Below, one piece after another: positions 48,818 to 57,536 of a DNA stretch of 64,000 bases (its first letter is position 1; each line of letters begins with the position of its first letter). Location of the stretch: assembly GCA_963821495.1 (NCBI GenBank), contig CAWGEA010000003.1:1364001-1428000 (forward strand). The letters are read 5' to 3'. The DNA is from AC-32 sp963821495 (lineage in GTDB: Bacteria > Actinomycetota > Thermoleophilia > Gaiellales > Gaiellaceae). Below the pieces are notes generated by a model. It was given only the letters and a program-made list of their open reading frames with translations, had not been told where the DNA came from and made no database searches. The position numbers were made by a program, and so were the translations under genes.

Positions 48818-49342
48818 CTATGGGGAGGGCCCAGCCGGCTGTGGAGCGGATGCGATCGTCTTTGCCATCAGCACGTCGTCGACCGGCACCACGGCACCGC
48901 CAGGGCCAAGGGGCAGGCGGAACTCGCCGCGTAGTTCGCCCTCGGTCTCATACTTGTAGCGTTGGTACAAGGCGCGCGCAGCGGTATTCACCGACAGCAC
49001 ACGAAGCGTGAGACGCTCGATCTTGCGCTCGGACGCATACGCCTCCGCAGCTTCGAGGAGCACGCTGGCCACTCCCTTTCGCTGCGCGCTCGGCGCCACC
49101 GCGAGTCCAGCGATCGTCAACACATGTGCGTTCGAGGCCCACGGCGTCGCCGGCCGCAGGCAGACGAAACCGGCAACCTCGTCGTCCAGCAGCGCGACGA
49201 GCACTTCCTCGGGCCGAGCGTTCTTGAAGAAGGGTCGCGGAGGGAAGACGATCGGCGAGACCTCTAGCGACGACGTCTCCTGCTCGATTCTCGTGAGGGC
49301 ATCCTCGTCGCTCATTTCGGCCGGTCGTATCACGATTGACAC
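48818..49342 (-). CDS. GNAT family N-acetyltransferase
   Basis: About 174 residues from GTG 49342 (VSIVIRPAEMSDEDA); an ATG at 49411 would add 23 residues without clear coding character. LTIAGLAVAPSAQRKGVASVLLEAAEAYA is the acetyl-CoA-binding motif A, and LRVLSVNTAARALYQRYKYETEG is motif B of RimI-like acetyltransferases. Substrate unknown. It is cargo of the element and lies 9 bases upstream of the DUF429 gene on the same strand. Confidence 0.85.
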   Translation of the reverse strand: MSIVIRPAEMSDEDALTRIEQETSSLEVSPIVFPPRPFFKNARPEEVLVALLDDEVAGFVCLRPATPWASNAHVLTIAGLAVAPSAQRKGVASVLLEAAEAYASERKIERLTLRVLSVNTAARALYQRYKYETEGELRGEFRLPLGPGGAVVPVDDVLMAKTIASAPQPAGPSP

Positions 49343-49562
49343 CGAGGCATCGTGCCACGGCACCGCGCTGAAGTCTCCCCGCAAGAAGGCCGAAACTGGC
49401 TCACTTGCCAAGCGCCGCTGCCATGGTCAGGGGACAATCACCAACGCTGGCCCGGAGTGTTGCTGTCTCATGTCGAGGAATGGGACCCCGCTGTGCCGAT
49501 GGATACCGTCGTGAAGCGGATCGCCTGGCGCGGCGGCCTAACCGCTCCTCTCCTCCGTGAAC

Positions 49563-49596
49563 GAGAAGCCGGCGGAACCAGCACCGCCGGCTTCTC
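49563..49596. terminator. hairpin terminator
   Basis: A 13-bp perfect stem (GAGAAGCCGGCGG with its complement) and an 8-base loop. An outer CTCCGT/ACGGAG pairing could extend it. It is one of two hairpins about 65 bases apart. Confidence 0.55.
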
Positions 49597-49660
49597 GCGC
49601 CTCTACGGAGAACGCCGGTACCACGACCGCGAACCCTCGACAGAATCCTGCGCCTGAGAC

Positions 49661-49690
49661 GGAAAGGCCCCGCTTGCGCGGGGCCTTTCC
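49661..49690. terminator. hairpin terminator
   Basis: A 13-bp perfect stem (GGAAAGGCCCCGC with its complement) around a 4-base loop, probably ending transcription of the decayed gene on the minus strand. Confidence 0.65.
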
Positions 49691-49739
49691 ATTCACGAAT
49701 GCTTGCCACGGACTCGTGCCTACCCCCCCGAAGGGTGGA

Positions 49740-51010
49740 AGTGGTGAGCAAGCACGCTGGTGGGCCGTCTTCATCCCGATCTTGGCTTCCATCTTCGATG
49801 GCTGCGTGCGGTAATGGATGCCGCCCCAGATCGCGGGCGTTCGCTGACCTCGTACTCGAGGTCTCTGACGTTGTCGAAGTGACGATCGCCGAGACCCGTG
49901 ATGCTGGGCATCGTGAAGTCGATCTGCTGCGTGCTCAAGAAGCGAGCGATCACCTCGCGCGATGGCCGTGCGTCGCGCAGGAATGAGCACTGGGATACTC
50001 GGGGTGGTTCGGGGTCGCCGGCAAGCAGGTGCAACCAGCTCGGGATCGCCGACCGTTTCGTCGTTGCCGTCGGTGTCGCCGGCCCGGATCGCCGTGATCG
50101 GCCGCCAGAACGCGTAGTGGTACTTGGCCTCGAAGCAGGCGATAATGCGCGTCGGCGGAGGCGACCGGTGACCATCGCCATGAAGCGCGAGGCGTCGACG
50201 ACGTCGAGCTGGTGGTCGAGGACGAACTTGCGGAACCCGCCGTGCGTCTGTTGGATCGGGGGCTCGCGCCCAGAAGCGCGCCGCCAGCGTCTGTTCGGCG
50301 GTCCGCGTCGTGCTCGTGCGCGAGCCGATCTCCTTCACCTCGTTGTACTCGCGTGCCCAGCGCCTGCTCGACAGCGCCGGTGGGCCGGCCGGGCCGGAAC
50401 TGGCCCGCTGTGTCGAGGCTGAACGGGCGCATGTACTGCATGTAGGTGCCGAACGGGGGCGCCTGCGCCGTCGGGATCCAGACGCCCGGGATCGGCGGAT
50501 CCGGCGGCGTGTACGTGACCGGTGCCCGGAAGCCGTCGTCGGCACGCTGGGCGATGAGGATCGCGGCAACCTGCTGACCGGTCGCGATTCCGTCGGCCTT
50601 CGCCTGACCGTCCGGAATCGTCCCAAGCGATGTGACGTACGCCGGGTCGAGAATCGTCGACCCCCTGCGCGGGCAGGTAGTGCACGAGGGTGTCATGGGC
50701 CGCCGCGACGACAGCCGCCTCGTGCCGAGGCTCCTTCGGGGGCTTCGACGTCGACAGCGAAGGGCTGATAGCCGCCCTGGATCGCCATCAGCGAGTCGTA
50801 GACGGCGATGCCCACGTTGGCGAAGATCGGGAAGCCGTCGGGAGCCGGCAGCGCCGCGGCCGTGAACGCCTGACTGCCGACCGCGTCCCAGTAGGTGACA
50901 TACGTGTCCGGCGTCGAGGCCGGCTGTGCATGGGCTCGGGTCGTGGCGGCCCCACCGATAGCAACCACGACGGCTGCAAACAGAGCCATGGCTATGAAGC
51001 GGACTCTCAT
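49740..51010 (-). pseudogene. vanadium-dependent haloperoxidase/PAP2-like gene, multiply frameshifted
   Basis: Fragments in all three minus-strand frames make up one secreted vanadium haloperoxidase-like protein. A signal peptide (MRVRFIAMALFAAVVV... to AHA) and YVTYWDAVGSQAFTAAALPA come first (from ATG 51010). DPAYVTSLGTIPDGQAKADG and VTYTPPDPPIPGVWIPT follow in a second frame. Next, in order, are WAREYNEVKEIGSRTS, then AKYHYAFWRPITAIRAGDTD, then the vanadate/phosphate-binding block HPEYPSAHSC, and AIWGGIHYRT near the end. At least four frame changes are needed. The gene cannot be functional as written. Confidence 0.8.
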
Positions 51011-51068
51011 GGTGACTCCTTCAAGTGGATTTGAGTGACGCGGTCTGGCCTCGTGCGGCGAGCGTGTT

Positions 51069-51311
51069 TCATTCCTCCTCCTTTACGTCGGACATGACGT
51101 CGTGCGAGGGGTCGGGCACGGCCTCGCTGACGGGTTTGCGCGAAGGCGCCGTAGCGTCCAGCTCGGCGCGAAAGGCGAGCAGCAGCGCCTCTTCGTGCGA
51201 GAGCGCCATGCCGTGGGCCTCCGACGCGTGGCGCTGGACTTCGGTGACCAGCCCGTCCTCGTGCTCGGCCCGGGCTTCGAACCCGCAGTGGCAATGAATG
51301 ACCTTGTCCAC
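51069..51311 (-). CDS. DUF1059-like small protein
   Basis: About 80 residues from GTG 51311 (ATG 51356 possible). VIHCHCGFEARAEHEDGLVTE and QRHASEAHGMALS match the DUF1059 family of small CxC-containing proteins, found widely in actinobacteria. The histidine and cysteine cluster could bind a metal. Function unknown. It lies between the decayed haloperoxidase gene and the divergent regulator gene at 51386. Confidence 0.75.
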   Translation of the reverse strand: MDKVIHCHCGFEARAEHEDGLVTEVQRHASEAHGMALSHEEALLLAFRAELDATAPSRKPVSEAVPDPSHDVMSDVKEEE

Positions 51312-51385
51312 GATTCCTCGCGGCGAGGCTAGAAAAGCGCTGCTAAATCGCGGCAATATGTGGTCAACAGAATGGCTATGCGCTG

Positions 51386-53224
51386 ATGCTCAAGGTCTTT
51401 CTTGCGGGACGGGTCGCGCTCGAGAGCGACGGCGTCGTGATCGACGAGGAGCGCTTCCCCGGCCGCCAGGGTCGGCTGCTGTTCGCCTACCTAGTCGCTG
51501 AGCAGGGCAGACCGGTGCCGCGGGACGAGCTCGCGGACGCACTCTGGGGAGAAGCGCCCCCTGCGACCTCGGACAAGGGGCTGAGCGTGCTCGCGAGCAA
51601 GCTGCGCGGCCTGCTCGCCGACCGAGGTATCGACGGTGCAAAGGCTCTCACCAGCGCGTTCGGCTCCTACCGCCTGAACCTGCCAGAAGGGACCTGGGTC
51701 GACATCATCGCCGCGGCTGATGCTCTCCGGGAGGCGGAGGCAGCGCTGGCCGCGGACGACCTCGACCAGGCGAAAGCGGTCGCCATGCAGGCTGCGTCAC
51801 TGGCTCGGCCATCCTTCTTGCCGGGCGAGGATGGGGCGTGGGTCGATGGGAAGCGGCGTGAGCTCACGGACATCCTCCGGCGCGCGCTGAGCTGTCTCAC
51901 CGAGGCGAGCCTTCGCTCGGGCGATGCGGCTGAGGCGGCGAACTGGGCCGAGGAAACGATCGCCCTGGAGCCATACCGCGAGACGGGCTACCGACATCTG
52001 ATGGCTGCCCACGCGGCCGCTGGCAACCGTGCCGAGGCGCTTCGCGTCTACGAGCGGTGCCGACAGCTCCTCGCGGCAGAGCTCGGTGCCTACCCCTCGC
52101 CCGAAACCGAGTCGATCTACCGCGAGCTCCTCGAGGCGCCTTCTTCCGAGCCAAAGGCGGCGGCAACCGAGACCGCGCCTATCGCACCCCTCGAGCACGA
52201 ATGGTCGCGCAGCGAGGCGCCGGCTCCGAGAGCAGCGCCCAGGTACCGGCGGCGGCGCGCGATCGTCATTGGGGCGCTCGCAGGCATCGCCGCCGCCGTT
52301 GCGATTCCGCTCATCGCGTTGGGCGGCGAGGGAGCAAGTCGGGACCTCGGCAAGACTTCGGGCGTCGGCGTGCTCGATGCGGGCTCGGGCGACGTTAGAG
52401 ACGCCGTCGAGCTGCATGCGGCGCCGCCTACGGCGGTGGCGGCCGGCTTCAGCCTCGTCTGGGCTGCGAGCGCCGAGTCCAACGCCGTCTACGTGATCGA
52501 CCCGAAGACAAACACCAAGCTCCAGACAATCGCGGTCGGGAGCGCGCCCGGTGGGATCGCCGTCGGCGGTGGCTACGTCTGGGTGACGAACAGCCTCGAA
52601 GGGACTGTCTCGCAGATCGACCCTCACGCGCAGATCGAGCTCCAGCGGATCCCCGTCGGGAACGGCCCGACCGGCGTCACCTACGGCGGTGGCCACGTCT
52701 GGGTGGCGAACACGACCGACCACACGATCTCGAAGATCCGCGCGCGTGACGGAAAGCTGTTGAAGACGTATCGGACGATCACGGATCCCGGAGCCGTTGC
52801 AATCGGCCAAGGCGCGGTCTGGGTGGCGAGCAAGTCGAGCGACGCCGTGGTCAAGCTGAACCCGCGCAACGGACAGCAGCTGGCGAGGATTTCCGTCGGG
52901 CGGGGCCCCACCGCCGTCACGGTCGGGCTCGACTCAGTCTGGGTGGCGAACAGCGACGACGCGACCGTGACGCAAATCGACCCTACGTCCGACAGCGTCG
53001 TCGATACAGAGGGGGTCGGCGCGAATCCGAGCGGCATCGGGATCGTTCAAGGAGAGGTTTGGACGACGAATGAGCTGGCCGGCACCGTCTCTCGCATCGA
53101 TCCGTCGACCGAGGTCCAGAGACGGTCCGGCTCGGAGGCCGACCGACCGCGGTTGCAGCCGCAGACTCGATCGTCTACGTGGCGCTCCGACCTGTTGGAG
53201 CCGCTCACCGCGGAGGGACGTTGA
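51386..53224 (+). CDS. BTAD/SARP-type transmembrane regulator with beta-propeller, 5' part of a broken fusion gene
   Basis: The 612-residue frame starts at ATG 51386. Residues ~1-90 are an OmpR/SARP-type winged helix (RQGRLLFAYLVAEQGRPVPRDELADALWG). Residues ~95-245 are a BTAD helical-repeat domain (EPYRETGYRHLMAAHAAAGN, ALRVYERCRQLLAAELG). One membrane helix is at ~291-311. A YncE/YVTN-type propeller with repeated GxxxVWVAN units runs to about 585. After codon VQ at 53114-53119 the frame becomes non-coding while the family sequence continues in another frame (VRLGGRPTAVAAADSIVYVA), so the natural protein is fused to the next frame. It would couple an external signal directly to DNA binding. 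Confidence 0.82.
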   Translation: MLKVFLAGRVALESDGVVIDEERFPGRQGRLLFAYLVAEQGRPVPRDELADALWGEAPPATSDKGLSVLASKLRGLLADRGIDGAKALTSAFGSYRLNLPEGTWVDIIAAADALREAEAALAADDLDQAKAVAMQAASLARPSFLPGEDGAWVDGKRRELTDILRRALSCLTEASLRSGDAAEAANWAEETIALEPYRETGYRHLMAAHAAAGNRAEALRVYERCRQLLAAELGAYPSPETESIYRELLEAPSSEPKAAATETAPIAPLEHEWSRSEAPAPRAAPRYRRRRAIVIGALAGIAAAVAIPLIALGGEGASRDLGKTSGVGVLDAGSGDVRDAVELHAAPPTAVAAGFSLVWAASAESNAVYVIDPKTNTKLQTIAVGSAPGGIAVGGGYVWVTNSLEGTVSQIDPHAQIELQRIPVGNGPTGVTYGGGHVWVANTTDHTISKIRARDGKLLKTYRTITDPGAVAIGQGAVWVASKSSDAVVKLNPRNGQQLARISVGRGPTAVTVGLDSVWVANSDDATVTQIDPTSDSVVDTEGVGANPSGIGIVQGEVWTTNELAGTVSRIDPSTEVQRRSGSEADRPRLQPQTRSSTWRSDLLEPLTAEGR

Positions 53225-54855
53225 GGATTGCGTTGCCCAACATCGATCCATTCGGAACAACGTTCGACCCGGCGACCGCCTCCTTCAACGGGGCGTTTCT
53301 CTCGCTGACGGGCGATGGACTGCTCACGTATCGACAAGTCGAAGGGGAGGCGGGGAACGAGCTCGTGCCCGATCTTGCCGTCGACAAGCCGCAGGTCTCG
53401 CTTGACGGCAAGATTTACCACTTCCAACTGCGGCCAAACGTCCACTACTCGAACGGCAAGCTGGTGACGCCGAGTGACGTCCGCTACACCTTCGAGCGCC
53501 TTCTCAGACTGGTCGGCCCGGACACGTTCGGTGGGATCCGCGGAGCGAGGTCCTGCCGCCCGCGGCGCTGCGATCTCTCCGCCGGAATCGTCACCGACAA
53601 TCCCGCCCGAACAGTCACGTTCCGCTTGTACGCTCCGGACCCGGACTTCCTCCACAAGCTCGCCTTCACACAAGCGACCATCGTCCCTGCCGGGACCCCC
53701 ATGCGCCCGGCGAAGCGGCGGCCCATTCCGGGAACAGGGCCGTATCGCATGGCCAGCTTTACTCCGAATCTGTCGGTCCGGCTCGTCCGGAATCGGCGCT
53801 TTCGTGAGTGGTCGCACGCCGCCCAGCCGACGGGATTCCCTGACGAGATCGTGGCTAACGTCGTCCCGGCGCGAGAACAGCCCGACGCGCTTCGTCTGCG
53901 CGCGCAAAAGAAGCGGATCGCGCTCGTCGAGCACGGAGGCGCGGACCTGACGTCGAGCCATGGCGCAGTCCCATTCCTCTCGGTGGTGTCGAGTCCATTT
54001 CGGCCGTTGATCCACAGCCATCCGAGACCCGTGACCTTTTACCTCGCTTTCAATACAAACCGGCCGCCTTTCAACGACCCCAAGGCGCGGCGGGCGGTCA
54101 ACTATGCGCTCGACCGGGACAAGGTCGTCCAGCTCGCGGCGGGGGAAGAAGCGAACCAGCCGACGTGCCAGGTGCTGCCGCCGAACCTCCCGGCATATCG
54201 GCGCTTCTGCCCTTACACACTCCCGAGTGCCGACGGAGCCTGGACGGCGCCCGACCCCGCCCGTGCGGCCCGGTTGGTCGCGGCGTCGGGGACGAGGGGG
54301 GCGCCTGTGACGCTTTGGGTCCCCCGCAAGCCGGCCGGCATCGGCCTCAGCCGGTACCTTGAGGAACTTCTCGAGTCGCTCGGTTACCGCGTCCACGTTC
54401 GTTCGTCCTTCAAGGAGCTGTTGGACCCCCGGACGGATGAGCCCTGCTCAACCCCCACCCCTCACTGCCGGCGGATGGAGACCGTCGCCGCGTACTTCGG
54501 CGCCGTCAGCAAGCCGGGGGCCCCGCCGCAGATTCTTTGGAGCGGGTGGCTAGCCGACTACCCAGCCGCCTCGAACTTCATCGAGCCTTTGTTCGCGTGC
54601 CGCGCGTCGTACAACTACGCCCACGTGTGCGACCGGGCGCTCGATCGACACATCCGTCGCGCGCTGCGACTCCAGCAGACCAACATCGCGGGAGCGAACG
54701 GACTCTGGACCAAGCTCGACCGCGAGATCATGGACAAAGCTTTGTGGGTCCCGCTGTACAACACGCACGGGGCGGATCTCGTCTCGAAGCGGGTCGGCAA
54801 CTATCGATACAACCCGAGGGCGGGAGCGCTGCTCAGCCAGTTGTGGGTCCGCTAG
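53179..54855 (+). CDS. ABC-type peptide/solute-binding domain, 3' part of the broken fusion gene
   Basis: About 558 residues of an SBP_bac_5-type (DppA/OppA) ligand-binding domain. GGTLRIALPNIDPFGTTFDPA, GLLTYRQVEGEAGNELVPDLA, YHFQLRPNVHYSNGK, RRPIPGTGPYRMASF and DPKARRAVNYALDRDKVVQ are typical blocks. It has no signal peptide; it continues the propeller of the preceding frame, and the ORF is open upstream to GTG 53179 and beyond. Normally this domain recognises oligopeptides for ABC import, but here no permease or ATPase gene is present. As the external sensor of the fused regulator it may recognise a ligand. Restoring one base near 53120 would reunite both parts (about 1,155 residues). Confidence 0.82.
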   Translation: MALRPVGAAHRGGTLRIALPNIDPFGTTFDPATASFNGAFLSLTGDGLLTYRQVEGEAGNELVPDLAVDKPQVSLDGKIYHFQLRPNVHYSNGKLVTPSDVRYTFERLLRLVGPDTFGGIRGARSCRPRRCDLSAGIVTDNPARTVTFRLYAPDPDFLHKLAFTQATIVPAGTPMRPAKRRPIPGTGPYRMASFTPNLSVRLVRNRRFREWSHAAQPTGFPDEIVANVVPAREQPDALRLRAQKKRIALVEHGGADLTSSHGAVPFLSVVSSPFRPLIHSHPRPVTFYLAFNTNRPPFNDPKARRAVNYALDRDKVVQLAAGEEANQPTCQVLPPNLPAYRRFCPYTLPSADGAWTAPDPARAARLVAASGTRGAPVTLWVPRKPAGIGLSRYLEELLESLGYRVHVRSSFKELLDPRTDEPCSTPTPHCRRMETVAAYFGAVSKPGAPPQILWSGWLADYPAASNFIEPLFACRASYNYAHVCDRALDRHIRRALRLQQTNIAGANGLWTKLDREIMDKALWVPLYNTHGADLVSKRVGNYRYNPRAGALLSQLWVR

Positions 54856-55063
54856 CTGAACCTCCGGTGCGACGGCTCGCGAAGATCTCCGCATGAAGTA
54901 ACCCGAGCGTCGCGCTATGCGATCGCCTTCGAGCGGCAGCTCGGCGCCCCTCGTCTAGCCCGCTCGCGAATCGAGTGGCGGCGGATCGCCTGGGCGGTCA
55001 ACCTGAAAGGTCGCGGACGGATCGTCGCCTTGAAGCTCCCTTCTTCCAATGATGACCCGGGCC

Positions 55064-55381
55064 TCAGCCGACTAGGGGCCGCCCCAGCGCGCTTTCGTTG
55101 CGACGGATCTCGCGGAGCAGGCGGGCCGACGGCTCGCCGAAGTACGCGTCCACGATCAGCGCCAGCATCTGTAGCCGCTGCCAGTCCGTCTCCAAGAACT
55201 CGGCTGCCTCGGGCCTTGAGCACCACGACTGCCACCAGGCCCGCGTCTCCGGTCGCAGCCGACGCGCCCCTTCAAGCCGCGGCGGCCGGGCCGGTTCGCC
55301 TTCGAGCTCGACCCACGGTCGCTGCCGGCGCTGATCCCGAGCGCGCGACAGCTTGTGCGGAGGCTTCGGCGGCCTACCCAT
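55064..55381 (-). CDS. terS: phage terminase small subunit (P27-like), slightly truncated
   Basis: About 105 residues from ATG 55381. MGRPPKPPHKLSRARD is the usual basic start, and ETRAWWQSWCSRPEAAEFLE, TDWQRLQMLALIVDAYFGEP and LLREIRRNESALG are the blocks seen in actinophage small terminases. The small subunit recognises pac/cos sites and selects DNA for packaging. The usual ~15-residue tail after the last helix is absent. No large terminase, portal or capsid gene is near. A terS alone is typical of phage satellites that redirect helper packaging. Confidence 0.8.
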   Translation of the reverse strand: MGRPPKPPHKLSRARDQRRQRPWVELEGEPARPPRLEGARRLRPETRAWWQSWCSRPEAAEFLETDWQRLQMLALIVDAYFGEPSARLLREIRRNESALGRPLVG

Positions 55382-55598
55382 CAGACGGCGCCCGGTTTTG
55401 CGCGGGGAAAAACCGACCCGGCGGGGTAAGCGCTCGCTCTGCCCCGTTCGCGATGCCATCCCCCGCCCCCGGGGTCCCTAGCAATCGCCACCCCACGAGC
55501 GCACCATTGGCGATGTCCCGGCTGACAACGCAGTGCTGCGGGCATGGGCGCCGTCCCGGCCCCAACAGCGCTTAGACGGCCGTCCACGTACCCGCCGG

Positions 55599-56244
55599 TC
55601 ACGTCGGGTGGTCAGCCTCTCGCAGGATCCGGCGAACGGTGGCGCCGGGTAGCTCCTCAGCTACGTGCAGCGGCGAGACGAGTGCGCCGAGCAAGCGCTG
55701 GAAACGAGGCATGGCGACGAGCCGGGACGCCTCGCAGCGCAGGTGCTCGAGCAGGTGCCCGGCGCCCGCGGTGACGAGCAGGTGTGCATCGGCGATGGCC
55801 TTTGCCTCGTCGCTGCGAGCCGGGTCTGGGTCGCACTCGTCCCCGCGAGCAAGGAAGGCCCGGTCGCCAGCACTCAGGCGCGCCACCTGCTCTGCGGCTC
55901 GTGCCTCGCACGGGGCGGCCGCCAAGTAACCGCTCGGCAGGGGCACACGGTGCAAACCGCTCGGCTGCCGGCCCGGCAAAGAGGATCAGGATCTGCCCTT
56001 CGAGCCCACGCCGCACGCGCGCTGGCCAGAGCGTCAAGTGGTGCCTCCAGATCGGTGCGCTCGAGCTCGCCCGGGTGGAACTGACGTGGGCCTGCGCACG
56101 CGACGCCCGCCCAGCTGCGGCGCGGGCGAATCGAGACCGTTCCGACGCGGCCCCGAAGCACGTGGGCAGCAACGGCGTGCCCCGCCTCGTGGTAGGCGGC
56201 GGAGGAGTCGACTCGGCCTCGGACCGAGCAAAGTCGCCCTGCAT
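55599..56244 (-). pseudogene. HEAGH-type M41-like peptidase gene, multiply frameshifted
   Basis: The start is clear: ATG 56244 with AGGAGG seven bases upstream, and MQGDFARSEAES. The zinc-binding motif AAYHEAGHAVAAHVLRG follows in another frame, then a third frame with GLEGQILILFAGPAAERFA, and finally ARLSAGDRAFLARGDE, AKAIADAHLLVTAGAGHLL and a C-terminal helix. These are the blocks of short M41/FtsH-peptidase-like proteins without an AAA domain. At least three frame changes separate them. It is therefore a pseudogene unless the sequence contains errors. Confidence 0.72.
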
Positions 56245-56281
56245 GAGAAGACCTCCTTTCGGCTGAGCTGACTGGGTTTCG

Positions 56282-56374
56282 AGTGGTGGCCTCGGAAGGC
56301 TCCGGCTCAGCTGAAGTGGTGGCCTCGGAAGGCTCCGGCTTCGGTGGAGTGGTGGCGTACGGATAGCTCCGGCT
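56282..56374. repeat. three ~26-bp direct repeats, 33-bp spacing
   Basis: Copies at 56282-56307 and 56315-56340 are identical (AGTGGTGGCCTCGGAAGG then CTCCGGCT); the third, 56348-56374, is diverged in the middle. They lie in the 240-base gap between the decayed peptidase gene and the HEPN gene. Regular spacing of three helical turns suggests protein binding sites or iterons of an origin; both are inference. Confidence 0.75.
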
Positions 56375-56483
56375 CCCGGAGCGGTGGCCTCCTTGGCCCC
56401 GCCTGCCCCGACCGTAGCAGCCGCCGCCGGGGGCTTGTACCTGCCCTGCGCCCTCGCCGTTTAGGCCTCTAGGTTCGCCGGGG

Positions 56484-57305
56484 CTACGGCACCGCGGGCG
56501 GCAAATGACCGGCGATCTGGTTGAGCCAGTCTTCGAAGTTCACCTGCAGCCGCTTGATGTCACCTGGCTGCAACGGGTTCATATGGGCGACGATGTTGCG
56601 GCTGTGTTCCGAGGCCTTCACTAGCTCGGGGAACCAGGTCGCGCGCGGGAACAGTGGCCGCTTGAAGACCTTTGCCCCCTTCTCACTCTGCACGATAAGC
56701 ACGAGGTCCCCGAACGTCGTGTAGTAGATGGGGCGAGCGTTTCGTGCGGCGTGTGTGCGGTTCTCGGCCTCTGCCTTGCGGCTGATGTCGACCGCCCTGC
56801 GCACGTCGCGGGACACGAGCTTCGGGTCGTTCCACCAGTCCGGCCCATACGCTGCGGTGAGGTGCCCATCGATGAACTCTCGTGCGGAGTTTTCGAAGGC
56901 GTATAGAAGCGGGTACACCTTCGTCGCCATCCGCTCAGCCTCCCGCATGTGCTTGGGCGAGAGCACGCCAGGCCGAACACGGACGTTGTCTAACCGCAGC
57001 TCAACGTGCGCGGCGGAAGGCGCGCTTCTCGAAGACGTGCGGCCGCTCCCCGTCCGCGCAGGCGTGCCACTCTCGACAGCCCTGACCTTTTCGTCGAAGG
57101 ACGCGACAGCCGCCAGCACGTCAGCGTCAAACCCGAACCGGTGGATTGGCACGCCCGCCCGCTGCGCGAGCACATAAGTAGCGATATCAGTGGGCATCGC
57201 GACGAGCCTCTGCAGCCGTGCGCGGCGAAGATTCACCGCCCGAGGCGTGATGTCGCTGAGCTTCGCCCGCAAAGCCGCGAGCACCTCGCGGTTTGTTGTT
57301 GCCAC
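56484..57305 (-). CDS. Swt1-type HEPN domain protein, putative RNase
   Basis: A 273-residue protein. The N-terminal ~110 residues include ALRAKLSDITPRAVNLRRAR, a region I do not recognise. The C-terminal half is a Swt1-like HEPN domain: ERMATKVYPLLYAFENSARE, PIYYTTFGDLVLIVQSEKG and the catalytic-type motif R-N-I-V-A-H in ASEHSRNIVAHMNPLQPGD. HEPN domains are often RNA-cutting toxins in abortive infection or toxin-antitoxin systems. Two small HTH genes lie immediately upstream in the same operon. Confidence 0.78.
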   Translation of the reverse strand: MATTNREVLAALRAKLSDITPRAVNLRRARLQRLVAMPTDIATYVLAQRAGVPIHRFGFDADVLAAVASFDEKVRAVESGTPARTGSGRTSSRSAPSAAHVELRLDNVRVRPGVLSPKHMREAERMATKVYPLLYAFENSAREFIDGHLTAAYGPDWWNDPKLVSRDVRRAVDISRKAEAENRTHAARNARPIYYTTFGDLVLIVQSEKGAKVFKRPLFPRATWFPELVKASEHSRNIVAHMNPLQPGDIKRLQVNFEDWLNQIAGHLPPAVP

Positions 57306-57315
57306 GTCTACTCGG

Positions 57316-57534
57316 CTACTTCGGCCACTTTGGCCGCGTGGCCCGCTTCTGCTGGCTCACTGTGTTCGAGGTGGTGCCGAGCAGGCTTGCGATCCGCGCG
57401 GGCGTGAGGCCAGCGTCCGAGAGGTCGTGAACAAGGACCCCCTGCGGGATGTCTTGGTACTTGAGAAACAGAGCCGCGATCCTGACTAGCTCGTCAACGC
57501 TGCCGGGCTCCGCCGGCTCCGCCTTCCTGGCCAC
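57316..57534 (-). CDS. small sigma-70 region-4-like HTH protein
   Basis: A 72-residue protein. The C-terminal part, LSDAGLTPARIASLLGTTSNTVSQQKR, is a helix-turn-helix like sigma-70 region 4; the N-terminal helix LVRIAALFLKYQ may mediate dimerisation. Ten bases separate it from the HEPN gene downstream, and 2 bases from the similar HTH gene upstream. It may be an antitoxin or regulator of the set, which is inference. Confidence 0.72.
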   Translation of the reverse strand: MARKAEPAEPGSVDELVRIAALFLKYQDIPQGVLVHDLSDAGLTPARIASLLGTTSNTVSQQKRATRPKWPK

Positions 57535-57536
57535 GC

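Larger units (their letters stand above)
49343..49739. other. gene-poor interval with two strong hairpins
   Basis: I see no supportable gene in this ~400-base stretch, which lies downstream of the decayed haloperoxidase gene. Apart from the two hairpins described separately, it holds only short frames of poor coding character. Confidence 0.5.

Noticed and set aside
49401..49739. Small frames between the GNAT gene and the haloperoxidase remnant
   Set aside because: Arg-rich, overlapping two hairpins, no ribosome sites.
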